A stretch of 64,000 nt of DNA from Bacteroidales bacterium (GCA_015060405.1 SUYN01000004.1:1-64000), one strand, 5' to 3'. Shown: positions 51,194 through 59,969, numbered from the stretch's first letter. The notes: generated from the letters alone by a model not told the origin. Numbers and translations: made by a program.

Positions 51194-51490
51194 AGTAAAA
51201 TAAAGGAAACGATATACGTGTTTACACATTGCTGTCATATCTACTGAGTATCTGCCCAGGTAATATCGACTCATATCGACTAAGCTTGTGCCCAGATCAT
51301 ATCGACTGAGCGAAGCGAATGGAGATATCTCAAAAGAGATGTCTCGACTCCCGTCGGTCGCTCAACATGACATCTAAGTCACTCTTACGTCATCCATGAC
51401 ATAAAATAGGTCACGCTACCTCCATTAAGGGATTTGCAGCAGACTGCATCATAGACAATATGGACGATCAACGGAACCGGCAGATAACAC
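51194..51490. repeat. Gap with REP composite, copy 3
   Basis: ATACGTGTTTACACATTG at 51213 opens the composite, followed by diverged 28-bp TCGACT units, then GCGAAGCGAATGGAGATATC and GATGTCTCGACTCCCGTCGG, ending CAACATGACAT near 51376. The extension with CATCCATGACAT to about 51415 resembles 25405-25440. No gene is seen. Confidence 0.75.
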
Positions 51491-51493
51491 GAA

Positions 51494-51520
51494 GAAGCGG
51501 CCCCTGTTCAAGGCCGCTTC
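51494..51520 (-). terminator. Stem-loop after the SLC13 transporter gene
   Basis: GAAGCGGCC and GGCCGCTTC form a perfect 9-bp stem 55 bp after the stop of the transporter gene. Confidence 0.6.
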
Positions 51521-51574
51521 AAAATGAGTACTAAAAACAATATTTCACAACATTGTATCTTATCGCATTGTATA

Positions 51575-53080
51575 TTATATCAATCCGTTCATTCCAAGGA
51601 TCATCAGCATTCCATATCCGAGAATCAGGCTGATGGCACCGATGATCACACCTGTCTTCACCATATCCTTCTGCTCGATCATACCGGTTGCATGTGCAAT
51701 CGCGTTAGGCGGTGTACTGATCGGGAGCACCATAGCAAGTGATGATGCCAATGCAACACCGATAAGCAGTGTGGAGACTCCGCCGCATGGTGCGAGCATG
51801 TCCTTCATCGCACCGCCGGCAAGGGCAAGGATAGGAACCAGAAGGTTCGCTGTCGCAGTGTGCGAAATGAAGTTCGCCATCAGGTAGCAGATAAGTCCAG
51901 AACCGATGATAACAATTGCAGGCTGCCATGAATCGAATGGGATTGCGGCGATTAGCTGCTGGGCCAGTCCTGTGCTCTGGAGAGCTGAGCCGAGAGCAAA
52001 ACCACCGGCTACCATCCACAACACGCTCCAGCTGATTTCTTCAAGGTCCTTCTTTGTGATGATGCCCGTCACTGAGAATATCACGACTGGGAACATTGCC
52101 ACAACGTTGGAGTTGACACCAGTCACCTTATCGAGCATCCACATGAGGATTGTCAACGCGAATGTTACATACACCACGATAGACTTCCAGTCCTTCTTGG
52201 TCTCGCCTTCAATCTTGAGTTCGATGGTCTTCTGCTTGAATGGGAAGAGCTTCAGGAGAAGGAACCAGCATATGATGAGGATGACAATCACAAAAGGAAG
52301 CATGAATGATGTCCACTGACCGAATCCGATTTCCATTCCAAGGACCTCATTGAGGTACTTCAATGCGATGGCATTAGGCGGTGTGCCGATAGGGGTTGCC
52401 ATACCTCCGATATTGGCAGCAATAGGAATTGAAAGGGCCAGTGCAATTTTTCCCTTTCCGTCTGCTGGAAGCGACTTCAGGACAGGAGTAAGGAAGGTAA
52501 GCATCATTGCGGCAGTTGCAGTGTTGCTGAGGAACATCGAGAAGACTGCCGTAACCATGATGAATCCCAGAAGGACAAATCTTGACTGCTTTCCGAATGG
52601 CTTCAGGAGTACTCTCGCCAAAGTGACATCAAGACCACTCTTGGTTGCAGCAATCGCGAGGATGAATCCTCCGATGAAGAGCATGATTATCGGATCGGCG
52701 AAGCAGTGCAGAATCTCTTTATATGAAACCTGGGTTGCAAGGTCAGATGCAGAAAGTCCTTTCTCGAAAAACCAGAAGCTGCTGTCAGAAGTCGCGAACA
52801 GGAGCAGGCCGACAACTGCCATTGATGTAGTCCAGGCAGGAATTGCTTCAAACACCCACATGAGAATGGCAAAGCCGAAAATGGCGATCACCCTGTGCTG
52901 TACCACGGTGAGTCCGTCAATTCCATATAGATGAGGCGGGAGGCACCATAATAATATAAGGACGGATATCGCCACCAGGAGCTTTATCAGCCTTGAGAGA
53001 AATCTGTCGTCACGCCTTTGTTTTTTCCATTCATGGTAAGATTCCACCAGATGGATTCCATTAAAAATCTTGAACATCAT
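51575..53080 (-). CDS. SLC13/DASS-family anion transporter
   Basis: The 501-residue protein has about 12 membrane segments and the two family signature loops, FLSNTATAAMMLTFLTPV with the SNT motif and MATPIGTPPNAIA, repeated in the second half as FISHTATANLLVPIL and ISTPPNAIA. It should import dicarboxylates, sulfate or a similar anion with Na+. The ATG at 53080 is chosen because a minus-strand TACCTTTG promoter at 53102-53109 lies over the longer TTG start. It is divergent from a LysR gene that probably regulates it. Confidence 0.92.
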   Translation of the reverse strand: MMFKIFNGIHLVESYHEWKKQRRDDRFLSRLIKLLVAISVLILLWCLPPHLYGIDGLTVVQHRVIAIFGFAILMWVFEAIPAWTTSMAVVGLLLFATSDSSFWFFEKGLSASDLATQVSYKEILHCFADPIIMLFIGGFILAIAATKSGLDVTLARVLLKPFGKQSRFVLLGFIMVTAVFSMFLSNTATAAMMLTFLTPVLKSLPADGKGKIALALSIPIAANIGGMATPIGTPPNAIALKYLNEVLGMEIGFGQWTSFMLPFVIVILIICWFLLLKLFPFKQKTIELKIEGETKKDWKSIVVYVTFALTILMWMLDKVTGVNSNVVAMFPVVIFSVTGIITKKDLEEISWSVLWMVAGGFALGSALQSTGLAQQLIAAIPFDSWQPAIVIIGSGLICYLMANFISHTATANLLVPILALAGGAMKDMLAPCGGVSTLLIGVALASSLAMVLPISTPPNAIAHATGMIEQKDMVKTGVIIGAISLILGYGMLMILGMNGLI

Positions 53081-53101
53081 TAAGTATTTTAAAATCGAAG
53101 G

Positions 53102-53109
53102 CAAAGGTA
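53102..53109 (-). promoter_or_regulatory. TAnnTTTG promoter of the SLC13 gene
   Basis: Minus-strand TACCTTTG lies 21 bp before the ATG at 53080. Confidence 0.6.
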
Positions 53110-53210
53110 TAGCTGAAGAATCCCGCCGGAAAGTCGTGATGATTGTTATTTTCGATTGCCGCTATAGGATAAATCAATATCCGAGCAATGCAAATTGCAT
53201 TAATAAGTCC

Positions 53211-53218
53211 TATTTTTG
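53211..53218 (+). promoter_or_regulatory. TAnnTTTG promoter of the LysR gene
   Basis: TATTTTTG lies 20 bp before the ATG at 53239 and excludes the upstream start at 53188. Confidence 0.6.
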
Positions 53219-53238
53219 CACACTCAAAAAATGTAGAT

Positions 53239-54138
53239 ATGGAACTGCGTCAGTTAAAATATTTTGTCAAAGTAGCAGAGTTGCTCAGCTTCTCGAAGGC
53301 ATCGAAGGCTCTATATATCACTCAAAGCACTCTATCCCAGCAGATAAAGCAGCTGGAGGATGAGCTTGACATGGCGTTGTTCTTCCGCAACAACCACAAA
53401 GTCTCGCTGACCGAAGCCGGACAGACATTCCTGGAGGGAGCCAAACGTCTTCTGGCGGAAGCGGATGACAACAAGGCCAAGATGGTCGATCTTGCGCTGG
53501 GCCACAGCGGGACACTGAATATCGGAGTGACCTACAGTTTCGGCTCCATACTGACAGAGAGCGTCCTGGCCTTCAAGAAGGACTACCCGGATGTTGTGCT
53601 TAACATATGCTACAAGAACGTTGCTGAACTTATGGAAATGGTATCGGAAGGTGAACTCGACTTCGCTCTATCATTCCGTTCTTCAGACAAATACGACAAC
53701 ATAGAGTCGCATATCCTTTTCGACAACAAATTGTCTATCATTGTAAGGGAGGGCCATCCTCTTGTCCGCAAGAAAACCGTAAGGCTGGCGGATCTTGAGA
53801 GTTATGAAATGATACTTCCCAGTCACGGGCTTCAGGCACGCAGCACCTTTGATGAGATAATCGACAGCAGGAATCTGAACCTTAAAGTGTCGATGGAGTC
53901 GAATGAAGTCAATGCCATCCTGAACATTCTTCACAAAAGCAATTATGTCACGGTGCTTTCAGAAACTGTCATCTTGGAACACGAAGGACTCGTCACGATA
54001 GATATCGATGACGCGGAATGTAATATGGAAGGCTGTCTTCACTTCTGTGCAAACAGATACAGAAAACGCTCAACAGAGGAATTCATCCGTCTGTTGAGCG
54101 ACACAAAAGCTCTGCGCCGCAGCCAGTTATGGCTTTAG
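53239..54138 (+). CDS. LysR-family transcriptional regulator
   Basis: The 299-residue protein has the N-terminal winged helix-turn-helix (MELRQLKYFVKVAELLSFSKASKALYITQSTLSQQIKQLE) and a periplasmic-binding-like effector domain from about 90. It is of CynR/CysL-like build. Divergence from the SLC13 transporter gene, with both promoters in a 160-bp gap, is the usual layout for a LysR and its target, and the transported anion may be the effector. Its end overlaps that of a small convergent gene by four bases. Confidence 0.93.
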   Translation: MELRQLKYFVKVAELLSFSKASKALYITQSTLSQQIKQLEDELDMALFFRNNHKVSLTEAGQTFLEGAKRLLAEADDNKAKMVDLALGHSGTLNIGVTYSFGSILTESVLAFKKDYPDVVLNICYKNVAELMEMVSEGELDFALSFRSSDKYDNIESHILFDNKLSIIVREGHPLVRKKTVRLADLESYEMILPSHGLQARSTFDEIIDSRNLNLKVSMESNEVNAILNILHKSNYVTVLSETVILEHEGLVTIDIDDAECNMEGCLHFCANRYRKRSTEEFIRLLSDTKALRRSQLWL

Positions 54139-54290
54139 GCATGATTGTCGTAGAAGTGCCTTCTGGCCAGGACCTCAGCCCTTTCAGCTGAATCCATCCT
54201 GCTCATCGCCCTCACGTCAACAAATTCCTTGATACATTTAACAGCAAAAACAATCAGCATCATGCCTCCGATGTATATCCAATTCATCAT
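54135..54290 (-). CDS. Small single-span membrane protein (51 aa)
   Basis: The product begins MMNWIYIGGMMLIVFAVKCI, one membrane span, and ends in a charged helix (SRMDSAERAEVLARRHFYDNHA). The start at 54290 is set by the minus-strand TACCTTTG promoter at 54318-54325, which lies downstream of the longer start at 54353. No family is recognised. Its end overlaps the LysR gene's end by four bases. Confidence 0.6.
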   Translation of the reverse strand: MMNWIYIGGMMLIVFAVKCIKEFVDVRAMSRMDSAERAEVLARRHFYDNHA

Positions 54291-54317
54291 AACAACTTGA
54301 TTAATATTTAACGGCCG

Positions 54318-54325
54318 CAAAGGTA
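54318..54325 (-). promoter_or_regulatory. TAnnTTTG promoter of the 51-aa protein gene
   Basis: Minus-strand TACCTTTG lies 27 bp before the ATG at 54290. Confidence 0.55.
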
Positions 54326-54419
54326 TGCAGGCATCAATATATAGCGAAGCCATAATATACGTTTGTTTCTATCAGCAGAATCGTTTACGGCGATATATAA
54401 ACACTCTCTTTCATTTCAG

Positions 54420-54460
54420 GTCACGACGCAAGTTTTCAAAATGGTTTCTCGCGTCGTGAC
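54420..54460. other. Strong hairpin in divergent gap
   Basis: GTCACGACGC and GCGTCGTGAC form a perfect 10-bp stem around a 21-base loop. It stands upstream of both promoters of the gap, with no T run, so an operator or a REP-type hairpin is as likely as a terminator. Confidence 0.5.
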
Positions 54461-54491
54461 TTCATTCTGTCATTCGTAACAATCAGTGATA

Positions 54492-54545
54492 TTTGGGAAT
54501 ATGAAGAATTCTTACGAAATTTGTTGTGAAGAGGCAAGCCTCTTC
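54492..54545 (+). promoter_or_regulatory. panE promoter with AAGAATTCTT motif and leader hairpin
   Basis: TTTG (54492-54495), 20 bp, GAAATTTG (54516-54523); the spacer has AAGAATTCTT at 54504-54513. Just downstream TGAAGAGGC and GCCTCTTCA (54527-54546) form a 9-bp stem with a 2-base loop at the expected transcript start. Confidence 0.55.
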
Positions 54546-54585
54546 AGACAGACATGTGTTGATAAACCTAAATATTGATAAGGAT

Positions 54586-55590
54586 ATGCGTACAGCAATT
54601 TATGGTGCCGGCTCATTAGGCACGATCCTGGGTGCATATATCACCAGGGCAGGAGGACAGATCGAACTGATCAACCGCAACAAGGCTCATGTGGAAGCGT
54701 TGAGCACAAAGGGAGCAAAGGTAGTCGGAACAGTGGATTTCGAGCAGAAGGTAACAGCCTATACGCCTGACATGATGTCGGGAGAATACGATGCAATATT
54801 CCTGATGACCAAGCAGCAGAACAACAAGGAGGTCGTCGAGATGCTTAAAGGCTATCTGGCTGAGGACGGAGTGCTTGTGACCTTCCAGAACGGACTTCCA
54901 GAAGTACTTATAGCCGACATTCTCGGAGAGGACAGGGTTCTTGGATGTACCGTCGCATGGGGAGCCACAATGCTTTCTCCAGGTGTATGCGAACTCACCA
55001 GTGAGCCGGATGCGCTCTCATTCTCATTAGGTTCGATTTCCCCTAAGCGCAACAGACACTTTGACCAGGTGAAGAAGCTTCTCGAGCTCATGGGAACAGT
55101 AGACGTAGAGGAGAACTTCATAGGAACACGCTGGAGCAAGCTGCTCATCAACGCCTCTTTCTCAGGCATGAGCGCAGTGCTCGGCTGCACATTCGGAGAG
55201 GCTGCCGCACCAAAGGAATCACGCCGAATAGTGCAGGCCCTCATCAAGGAATGTATAGACGTATGCGCAGCTGGCGGAATCCGGATCGAGCCGGTCCAGG
55301 GCAAGGACATCGTCAAGCTCCTTGACTATAAAGGCAGCCTGAAGAAAGCCATATCCTTCTTCATCATCCCTATCGCCATCCGCAAGCACGCCAAGCTCAA
55401 GGCCAGCATGCTTCAGGACATAGAAAAAGGCAAACTCACGGAAGTCGATGCCATCAACGGCTCAGTTTCCGACTACGGAAGAAAAGTAGGCTGCCCTACC
55501 CCGATGAACGACAAAGTCGTGGAGATCATCCACAAGATCGAGAAAGGCGAACTGAAACCGGAATCCGACAATCTGAAATATTTCAAATAA
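54586..55590 (+). CDS. panE: 2-dehydropantoate 2-reductase
   Basis: The 334-residue protein opens with the NADPH-binding AIYGAGSLGTILGAYI, then INRNKAHVEAL, MTKQQNNKEVVEML and VTFQNGLPE, the last matching the catalytic-domain QNG motif of ketopantoate reductases. It reduces 2-dehydropantoate to pantoate in the pantothenate pathway. The C-terminal helical domain contains VDAINGSVSDYGRKVGCPTPMND, the conserved substrate-binding block. The ATG at 54586 is used because the frame upstream from 54526 lies in the leader hairpin. Confidence 0.88.
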   Translation: MRTAIYGAGSLGTILGAYITRAGGQIELINRNKAHVEALSTKGAKVVGTVDFEQKVTAYTPDMMSGEYDAIFLMTKQQNNKEVVEMLKGYLAEDGVLVTFQNGLPEVLIADILGEDRVLGCTVAWGATMLSPGVCELTSEPDALSFSLGSISPKRNRHFDQVKKLLELMGTVDVEENFIGTRWSKLLINASFSGMSAVLGCTFGEAAAPKESRRIVQALIKECIDVCAAGGIRIEPVQGKDIVKLLDYKGSLKKAISFFIIPIAIRKHAKLKASMLQDIEKGKLTEVDAINGSVSDYGRKVGCPTPMNDKVVEIIHKIEKGELKPESDNLKYFK

Positions 55591-55606
55591 TCAGACAAAT
55601 GTAATT

Positions 55607-55655
55607 GAAGAAGACCTCCGACGCTTCCCCACAGGACACCTTCGGAGGCCTTCTT
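55607..55655 (+). terminator. panE terminator
   Basis: GAAGAAGACCTCCG pairs with CGGAGGCCTTCTT with one mismatch, 17 bp after the stop. Confidence 0.75.
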
Positions 55656-55692
55656 GTATATCGAGGCTCCTCCAAAACATCAGGTTGAAGAA

Positions 55693-55802
55693 CAGCTGTG
55701 ACAAATTTTGGCTATAATGTGACACAGCTGTCAGTAAAAAGATGTTTTTGAGGCAGAAATCCGTTGAGCTGTAACAAATAAACGAGAAAAAGTGACACAG
55801 CT
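55693..55802 (+). repeat. 110-bp AGCTGTG paired-hairpin repeat, copy 3
   Basis: AGCTGTGACA with TGTGACACAGCT form a near-perfect hairpin. The second is AGCTGTAAC with GTGACACAGCT. It is the same length as the other two copies. Confidence 0.85.
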
Positions 55803-55837
55803 CCCGGAATCTCGACTAAACAAGGAAGTCTTTCTCC

Positions 55838-55913
55838 TCATATCGACTGAGCGAAGCGAATGGAGATATCTCCAAAGAGATGTCTCGACTCCCGCTGGTC
55901 GCTAGACATGGCA
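55838..55913 (+). repeat. REP-like palindrome, minimal copy
   Basis: CATATCGACTGAGCGAAGCG, then GGAGATATCTCC, then GATGTCTCGACTCCCGCTGG and TCGCTAGACATGGCA. The ends are inverted copies of each other. Confidence 0.8.
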
Positions 55914-55942
55914 TAGTCCTGTCATCCCCCATTCTCTGCCTC

Positions 55943-56030
55943 CAATCCTTGTAGAGGCCACATTCCAAGGACTAACCTCAGTTTTTCCGCCACTAATCCT
56001 TGTGGGAGTGCCTATGGGAGCCACTTCATC
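55943..56030 (+). repeat. 51-bp repeat, two units
   Basis: CAATCCTTG at 55943 and TAATCCTTG at 55994, 51 bp apart; the second lacks its CAAGGACTA arm. Confidence 0.75.
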
Positions 56031-56195
56031 AAAAATACGCAGGGAAATCGGTTCAGAAACCCTGTGTCGCGACAAACAAGAAGGTAATCACACTTGTCAT
56101 GTCGAGAGTAGTCGAGACATCTATGAGAAGAGAAGCATATAAGTTTCTTCGTCATGTGAAAGTCCCGACTGCTAGTATGGCTAATTACCCGGCGG

Positions 56196-57230
56196 TCAGG
56201 CCAGGGTGCGGATCCTTTCTATGAATCTGTCGACTTCTTCAGGGCGGGTAGCCCAACTTGTTACGATGCGTATGTCGGAAACTGATTCGCCGCGAGGTCC
56301 CCAGTACTCGAAGGTGAATGAGTCTGACAGCGAGTCGATCACTTCATTCGGGAGGCGGAAGAACTGCTGGTTGGTCGGGGACGGGATGAAAGGCGGGTAG
56401 CCGGCGGCGGCGAAGGCTTCGCGGATGCGGAGAGCCTGAGTGACGGCATGGCGGCCGATCTCCTCATATAGACCATCTGTGAAAAGGGCGTCGAACTGGA
56501 CACCGAGAAGGCGTCCTTTTGCCAGGAGAGCTCCATGTTGCTTGACCAGAGGCGTGAAGTGCTGAAGCCATCCGGGAGATGCCACCACAGCTTCTCCGAA
56601 CAAGGCCCCGACCTTGGTTCCGCCGATATAGAACACATCACAGAGCCTTGCTATATCCTTAAGCGTCACGTCATTACCCTCAGCTGCGAGTGCATAGGCC
56701 AGACGGGCTCCGTCCATATACAAAGGTATGCCTGCTTCGAAACAGACCGAACTCAGATCTGCAAGTTCTTCCAATGTATATATGGTTCCGAATTCAGTAG
56801 GATTGGATATATACACCATTCCTGGAGCCACCATGTGTTCATATGTCTCGTCAGCATAGAAATCATCTATGAATTGCTCCACTTCTTCGGCTTTCAGCTT
56901 GCCGTCATGCTGTGGAAGCACCAGCACCTTATGCCCTGTAGCCTCTATTGCTCCGGATTCATGCACATTTATGTGGGCACTCTCGGCTGCTATCACCCCC
57001 TCATGACGCGCCAGAAGGGCATCTATTACAGTCGCATTGGTCTGAGTACCTCCCACGAGGAAACTCACGTCAGCCTCCGGACAACCGCACGCTTCGCGTA
57101 CCTTGTCCTTTGCGGCTGCCGTAAACTCATCGTTGCCATAGCCGGGAGTAGAGACCTCGTTGGTCTCGATAAGTTTCTGAAGGACCTTCGGATGTGCTCC
57201 TTCCATATAATCGCAATCCAGTCTGATCAT
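56196..57230 (-). CDS. Threonine aldolase family PLP enzyme
   Basis: The 344-residue protein is a fold-type I aldolase of the low-specificity threonine aldolase family: LDCDYMEGAHPKVLQKL, GYGNDEF (the YGxD motif), ESAHINVHESGAIEATG, YISNPTEFGTIYTLEEL, and the PLP lysine in DVFYIGGTKVGALFGEA. It cleaves threonine or allo-threonine to glycine and acetaldehyde. A beta-eliminating lyase is the alternative annotation for the same family. No operon partner; the downstream side is the repeat gap. Confidence 0.87.
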   Translation of the reverse strand: MIRLDCDYMEGAHPKVLQKLIETNEVSTPGYGNDEFTAAAKDKVREACGCPEADVSFLVGGTQTNATVIDALLARHEGVIAAESAHINVHESGAIEATGHKVLVLPQHDGKLKAEEVEQFIDDFYADETYEHMVAPGMVYISNPTEFGTIYTLEELADLSSVCFEAGIPLYMDGARLAYALAAEGNDVTLKDIARLCDVFYIGGTKVGALFGEAVVASPGWLQHFTPLVKQHGALLAKGRLLGVQFDALFTDGLYEEIGRHAVTQALRIREAFAAAGYPPFIPSPTNQQFFRLPNEVIDSLSDSFTFEYWGPRGESVSDIRIVTSWATRPEEVDRFIERIRTLA

Positions 57231-57267
57231 ATTAAATCCATTTTATATATAAATAAAAACACTTTCT

Positions 57268-57275
57268 TATCTTTG
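57268..57275 (+). promoter_or_regulatory. TAnnTTTG promoter of the TSUP gene
   Basis: TATCTTTG lies 27 bp before the ATG at 57303 and rules out the 256-codon upstream extension. Confidence 0.6.
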
Positions 57276-57302
57276 CACCCGATTCAAAGAAACGAGGTAG
57301 GA

Positions 57303-58031
57303 ATGATTGAAAATATTCCTGAAATATTTCTTCTTGCCGTCGGGGCAAGTTTCGTACAGAGGACAACGGGCTTCGGATTCGGCATATTCATAATGACAGC
57401 CCTTCCGCTCCTGATGCCTTCTTACGGAGAAGCCACCACTCTCAGCGGGCTGCTCGCCCTCACGACCTCCTCATTCATCGTCATCAGGATGCACAGGTAC
57501 ATCACATGGAAAAGGATCATCCCCATCCTGACCACATTCGTAATCATCTCGGCAGCAGCTATCTGCACCCTCTCGAGAATACACGATGACACCCTTCGCA
57601 AGGTGCTCGGCATAATTCTGATAATCACAAGCTTATATTTCTCATTCTTCAGCAGGAGGATAAAGCTCAAGACCTCACTTCCCTACCAGATCGGAGCCGG
57701 AACCATCAGCGGTGTGATGGGCGGATTCTTCGGTATGCAGGGCCCTCCGGCAGTGCTGTATTTCATCTCGTCCGAGCCTGACAAAAACCATTATATGGCA
57801 ATGGTCCAGACCTATTTCATGATCGGAAACGCCATGATGACAATCGTCCGGGCGGCTAACGGCTACCTGACCAGAGCAGTGGGCACATGTTACATTTTTT
57901 CACTTGCCGCAGTCGCGATCGGTCTTGCCTTGGGCAGCCTTGCGTTCAGATATATTCCCGCAAAGGTTTTCCCTTATGTGGTATATACATATATAGGCGT
58001 AAGCGGCCTGATCATCTTCCTCACGGCCTGA
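57303..58031 (+). CDS. TSUP/TauE-SafE family membrane transporter
   Basis: The 242-residue protein has about eight membrane spans and the family signature near the start, VGASFVQRTTGFGFGIFIM, echoed later by GAGTISGVMGGFFGMQGPPAVLYF. TSUP proteins export or import sulfite, sulfoacetate or other organosulfur anions; the substrate here is unknown. The open frame extends upstream to 56535 only because it runs antisense to the threonine aldolase gene. It ends two bases from the convergent nucleoside kinase gene. Confidence 0.9.
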   Translation: MIENIPEIFLLAVGASFVQRTTGFGFGIFIMTALPLLMPSYGEATTLSGLLALTTSSFIVIRMHRYITWKRIIPILTTFVIISAAAICTLSRIHDDTLRKVLGIILIITSLYFSFFSRRIKLKTSLPYQIGAGTISGVMGGFFGMQGPPAVLYFISSEPDKNHYMAMVQTYFMIGNAMMTIVRAANGYLTRAVGTCYIFSLAAVAIGLALGSLAFRYIPAKVFPYVVYTYIGVSGLIIFLTA

Positions 58032-58033
58032 CC

Positions 58034-59704
58034 TCAAAGCCCGCTCTCTCCGATGAAGCTTCGCAGCAATGATGTCGCAGGCACATCCTTGTCGGAAACA
58101 GGCACGAAATAGCTCAGGAACTTCTTCAGTCTATGCACTTCACTGTACTCCGGACAGTTCTTCGGAACGGTCATCAGGATTCGCTCCGCATGGGCACGTA
58201 TCACTGCAAACTCCACAAGATAGGCTGAATTGAAGAGCACATCGGCACATTCCTGATATGGATATATCCACTTGACCTCACTGCGGCGCACGTTCGGCCA
58301 GTGCATGATCGATTCCCTCGCGGTGAATGCCCCCTTGTTGAAGTCGCGCACGATGCGGCGCAGAAGTCGGTTGTCGCTTGTCGGGATGCAGTTATGGTCA
58401 TCAAGGGATATGCTGGTGATGGTGTTTATGAATATCCTGTACTTCGAGGATTCGGCCACCTTGTCTGTCAGACGCGGGTTCAATGCGTGTATTCCCTCGA
58501 TCAGAAGAATCGATCCCGGTTCCAGCTTCAGCTGCTTTCCGTTGAACTCTCTGAGACCTGTAACAAAATTATATTCAGGCACATTCACTGTCTCGCCTGC
58601 CAGAAGCTTCAGGACGTCATCCTGAAGATATTCATGGTCGACAGTGTCGAAATTATCGAAATCAAATGAGCCGTCAGGCAGACGCGGAGTGTCAAGACGA
58701 TTTACAAAATAGTCGTCGGTAGAAAATGATATGGGACGTATACCGCAGGCCTTCAGCTGTATGGACAGACGCTTGCAGAATGTCGACTTTCCACTTGAGC
58801 TCGGTCCGGTTATGAGCACAAGTCTCACCGGCTCCGGCTGATTCACTCTTCTCTCGATTTCCTCCGCAATCTGCACTATCTTCTTCTCCTGAAGGGCCTC
58901 CGCGATCTTTATCAGGTCGGATGCCTCTCCTCTCTGGCAGGCCAGATTCACGTCCCCGACATTGTCCAGACGCATGATCCTGTTCCACTTGAGGTTCTCA
59001 TGGAAGACCTCGAAGGTCTTCGGCTGCTCCACGAATGGAGCAAGTTCCTCCGGAGCATGTCTGTTCGGAACCCTCAGAAACAGACCGCCACGATACATCG
59101 ACACGTCCCAGACCTTGAGACAGCCGGTGCTTGAAAGCAGAGCCTCATAATAATAGTCCGGCGTATCTTCCAGAGTGTAGTAATTCACGTACACGTCTCC
59201 GGAGGTCTCCAGAAGCTTGACCTTGTCATCATAACCCAGCCTACGGAACATCTCTATAGCCTCTTCGCGCTGCACCTCATATCTGCGGAAAGGGATGTCG
59301 GCATCAACTATCTCCCTCATTCTCAACTTTATATGTTCGAGATCTTCGTGAGTGACAGCAGTTCCGTCAGTCTTTGTGACAGAACAGAAATATCCTTTTG
59401 ATATGGGTCTTCTCAAAGTGACCTTGACACCTGGAAAAACGTCCTGTGCAGCCTTGCAGAAAAGAAAGCACAGCGAATTGCAATAGACACTTCGTCCTGC
59501 GTATGACGTATAATCAAGAAACTCCACCTGCCGGCTGTTGAATGCACGGTACTTGAGTCCCTGGCAGACATTGTTCACCTTTGCTGCAAGTATCGGATAC
59601 GGAGTTTCAAATTCCTTTTCAAAAGCGGGAAGCATCTCCAGCAGTGAGGTTCCTTCCGGGAAGGTCTTGCTGGTCTGTGTATTTATACAGAAAATCTTTA
59701 CCAT
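58034..59704 (-). CDS. TGS-domain nucleoside (uridine) kinase
   Basis: The 556-residue protein has an N-terminal TGS-like and threonyl-tRNA-synthetase-like editing region (about 1-200, with YFCSVTKTDGTAVTHEDLEHIKLRM) and a C-terminal P-loop kinase of the uridine kinase type. That domain carries GPSSSGKSTFCKRL near 300, ISFSTDDYFVNR, and LLIEGIHALNPRLTD. This fusion is the standard nucleoside kinase of Bacteroidetes and Thermotoga. It phosphorylates a nucleoside in the cytoplasm. It shares a gap of 70 bp with the divergent DUF4250 gene, in which an 18-bp palindrome lies. Confidence 0.88.
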   Translation of the reverse strand: MVKIFCINTQTSKTFPEGTSLLEMLPAFEKEFETPYPILAAKVNNVCQGLKYRAFNSRQVEFLDYTSYAGRSVYCNSLCFLFCKAAQDVFPGVKVTLRRPISKGYFCSVTKTDGTAVTHEDLEHIKLRMREIVDADIPFRRYEVQREEAIEMFRRLGYDDKVKLLETSGDVYVNYYTLEDTPDYYYEALLSSTGCLKVWDVSMYRGGLFLRVPNRHAPEELAPFVEQPKTFEVFHENLKWNRIMRLDNVGDVNLACQRGEASDLIKIAEALQEKKIVQIAEEIERRVNQPEPVRLVLITGPSSSGKSTFCKRLSIQLKACGIRPISFSTDDYFVNRLDTPRLPDGSFDFDNFDTVDHEYLQDDVLKLLAGETVNVPEYNFVTGLREFNGKQLKLEPGSILLIEGIHALNPRLTDKVAESSKYRIFINTITSISLDDHNCIPTSDNRLLRRIVRDFNKGAFTARESIMHWPNVRRSEVKWIYPYQECADVLFNSAYLVEFAVIRAHAERILMTVPKNCPEYSEVHRLKKFLSYFVPVSDKDVPATSLLRSFIGESGL

Positions 59705-59732
59705 GACAATCTTGAAATTACAAAATACGAAT

Positions 59733-59755
59733 ATACGAAATATTTCGTATGTTTG
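59733..59755. promoter_or_regulatory. 18-bp palindrome overlapping a promoter
   Basis: ATACGAAATATTTCGTAT (59733-59750) is a perfect palindrome in the divergent gap. It overlaps the TATGTTTG -7 element (59748-59755) of the DUF4250 gene, so a bound regulator would block it. Confidence 0.55.
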
Positions 59756-59774
59756 TCAGGTTAAATGAATTTCT

Positions 59775-59954
59775 ATGGCAGAACTACCTGAAGATCCCAT
59801 GATGCTGATGAGCGTCATAAACATGAAATTGAGAGATTTCTATCCCGACCTCGACCACCTGTGCGAAGATCTCGGACTTGACCGTGCTGAACTTGAAGAG
59901 AAGCTTGCTTCAGCAGGATTTGAATATAGTAAAGAACATAACCGATTCTGGTAA
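59775..59954 (+). CDS. DUF4250 small protein (59 aa)
   Basis: The 59-residue product reads AELPEDPMMLMSVINMKLRD, then DLDHLCEDLGLDRAELEEKL and a final GFEYSKEHNRFW, which is the pattern of the DUF4250 family: a short helical protein with a DPxMLxSxxNxKLRD opening. The function is unknown. The ATG is 20 bp after a TATGTTTG promoter. The next gene starts 15 bp after its stop and probably belongs to the same transcript. Confidence 0.85.
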   Translation: MAELPEDPMMLMSVINMKLRDFYPDLDHLCEDLGLDRAELEEKLASAGFEYSKEHNRFW

Positions 59955-59969
59955 AACAAATTGACAGCT

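Larger units (their letters stand above)
55656..56195. other. Gap with three repeat families
   Basis: It holds AGCTGTG repeat copy 3 (55693-55802), a REP palindrome (55838-55913), two 51-bp units (55943 and 55994) and a short TGTCATGTCGAG/CGAGACATCT hairpin at 56095-56122. No gene is supported. Confidence 0.75.

Noticed and set aside
56535..57302. 256-codon upstream extension of the TSUP gene
   Set aside because: It is antisense to the threonine aldolase gene, and a TATCTTTG promoter at 57268 sits just before the internal ATG.
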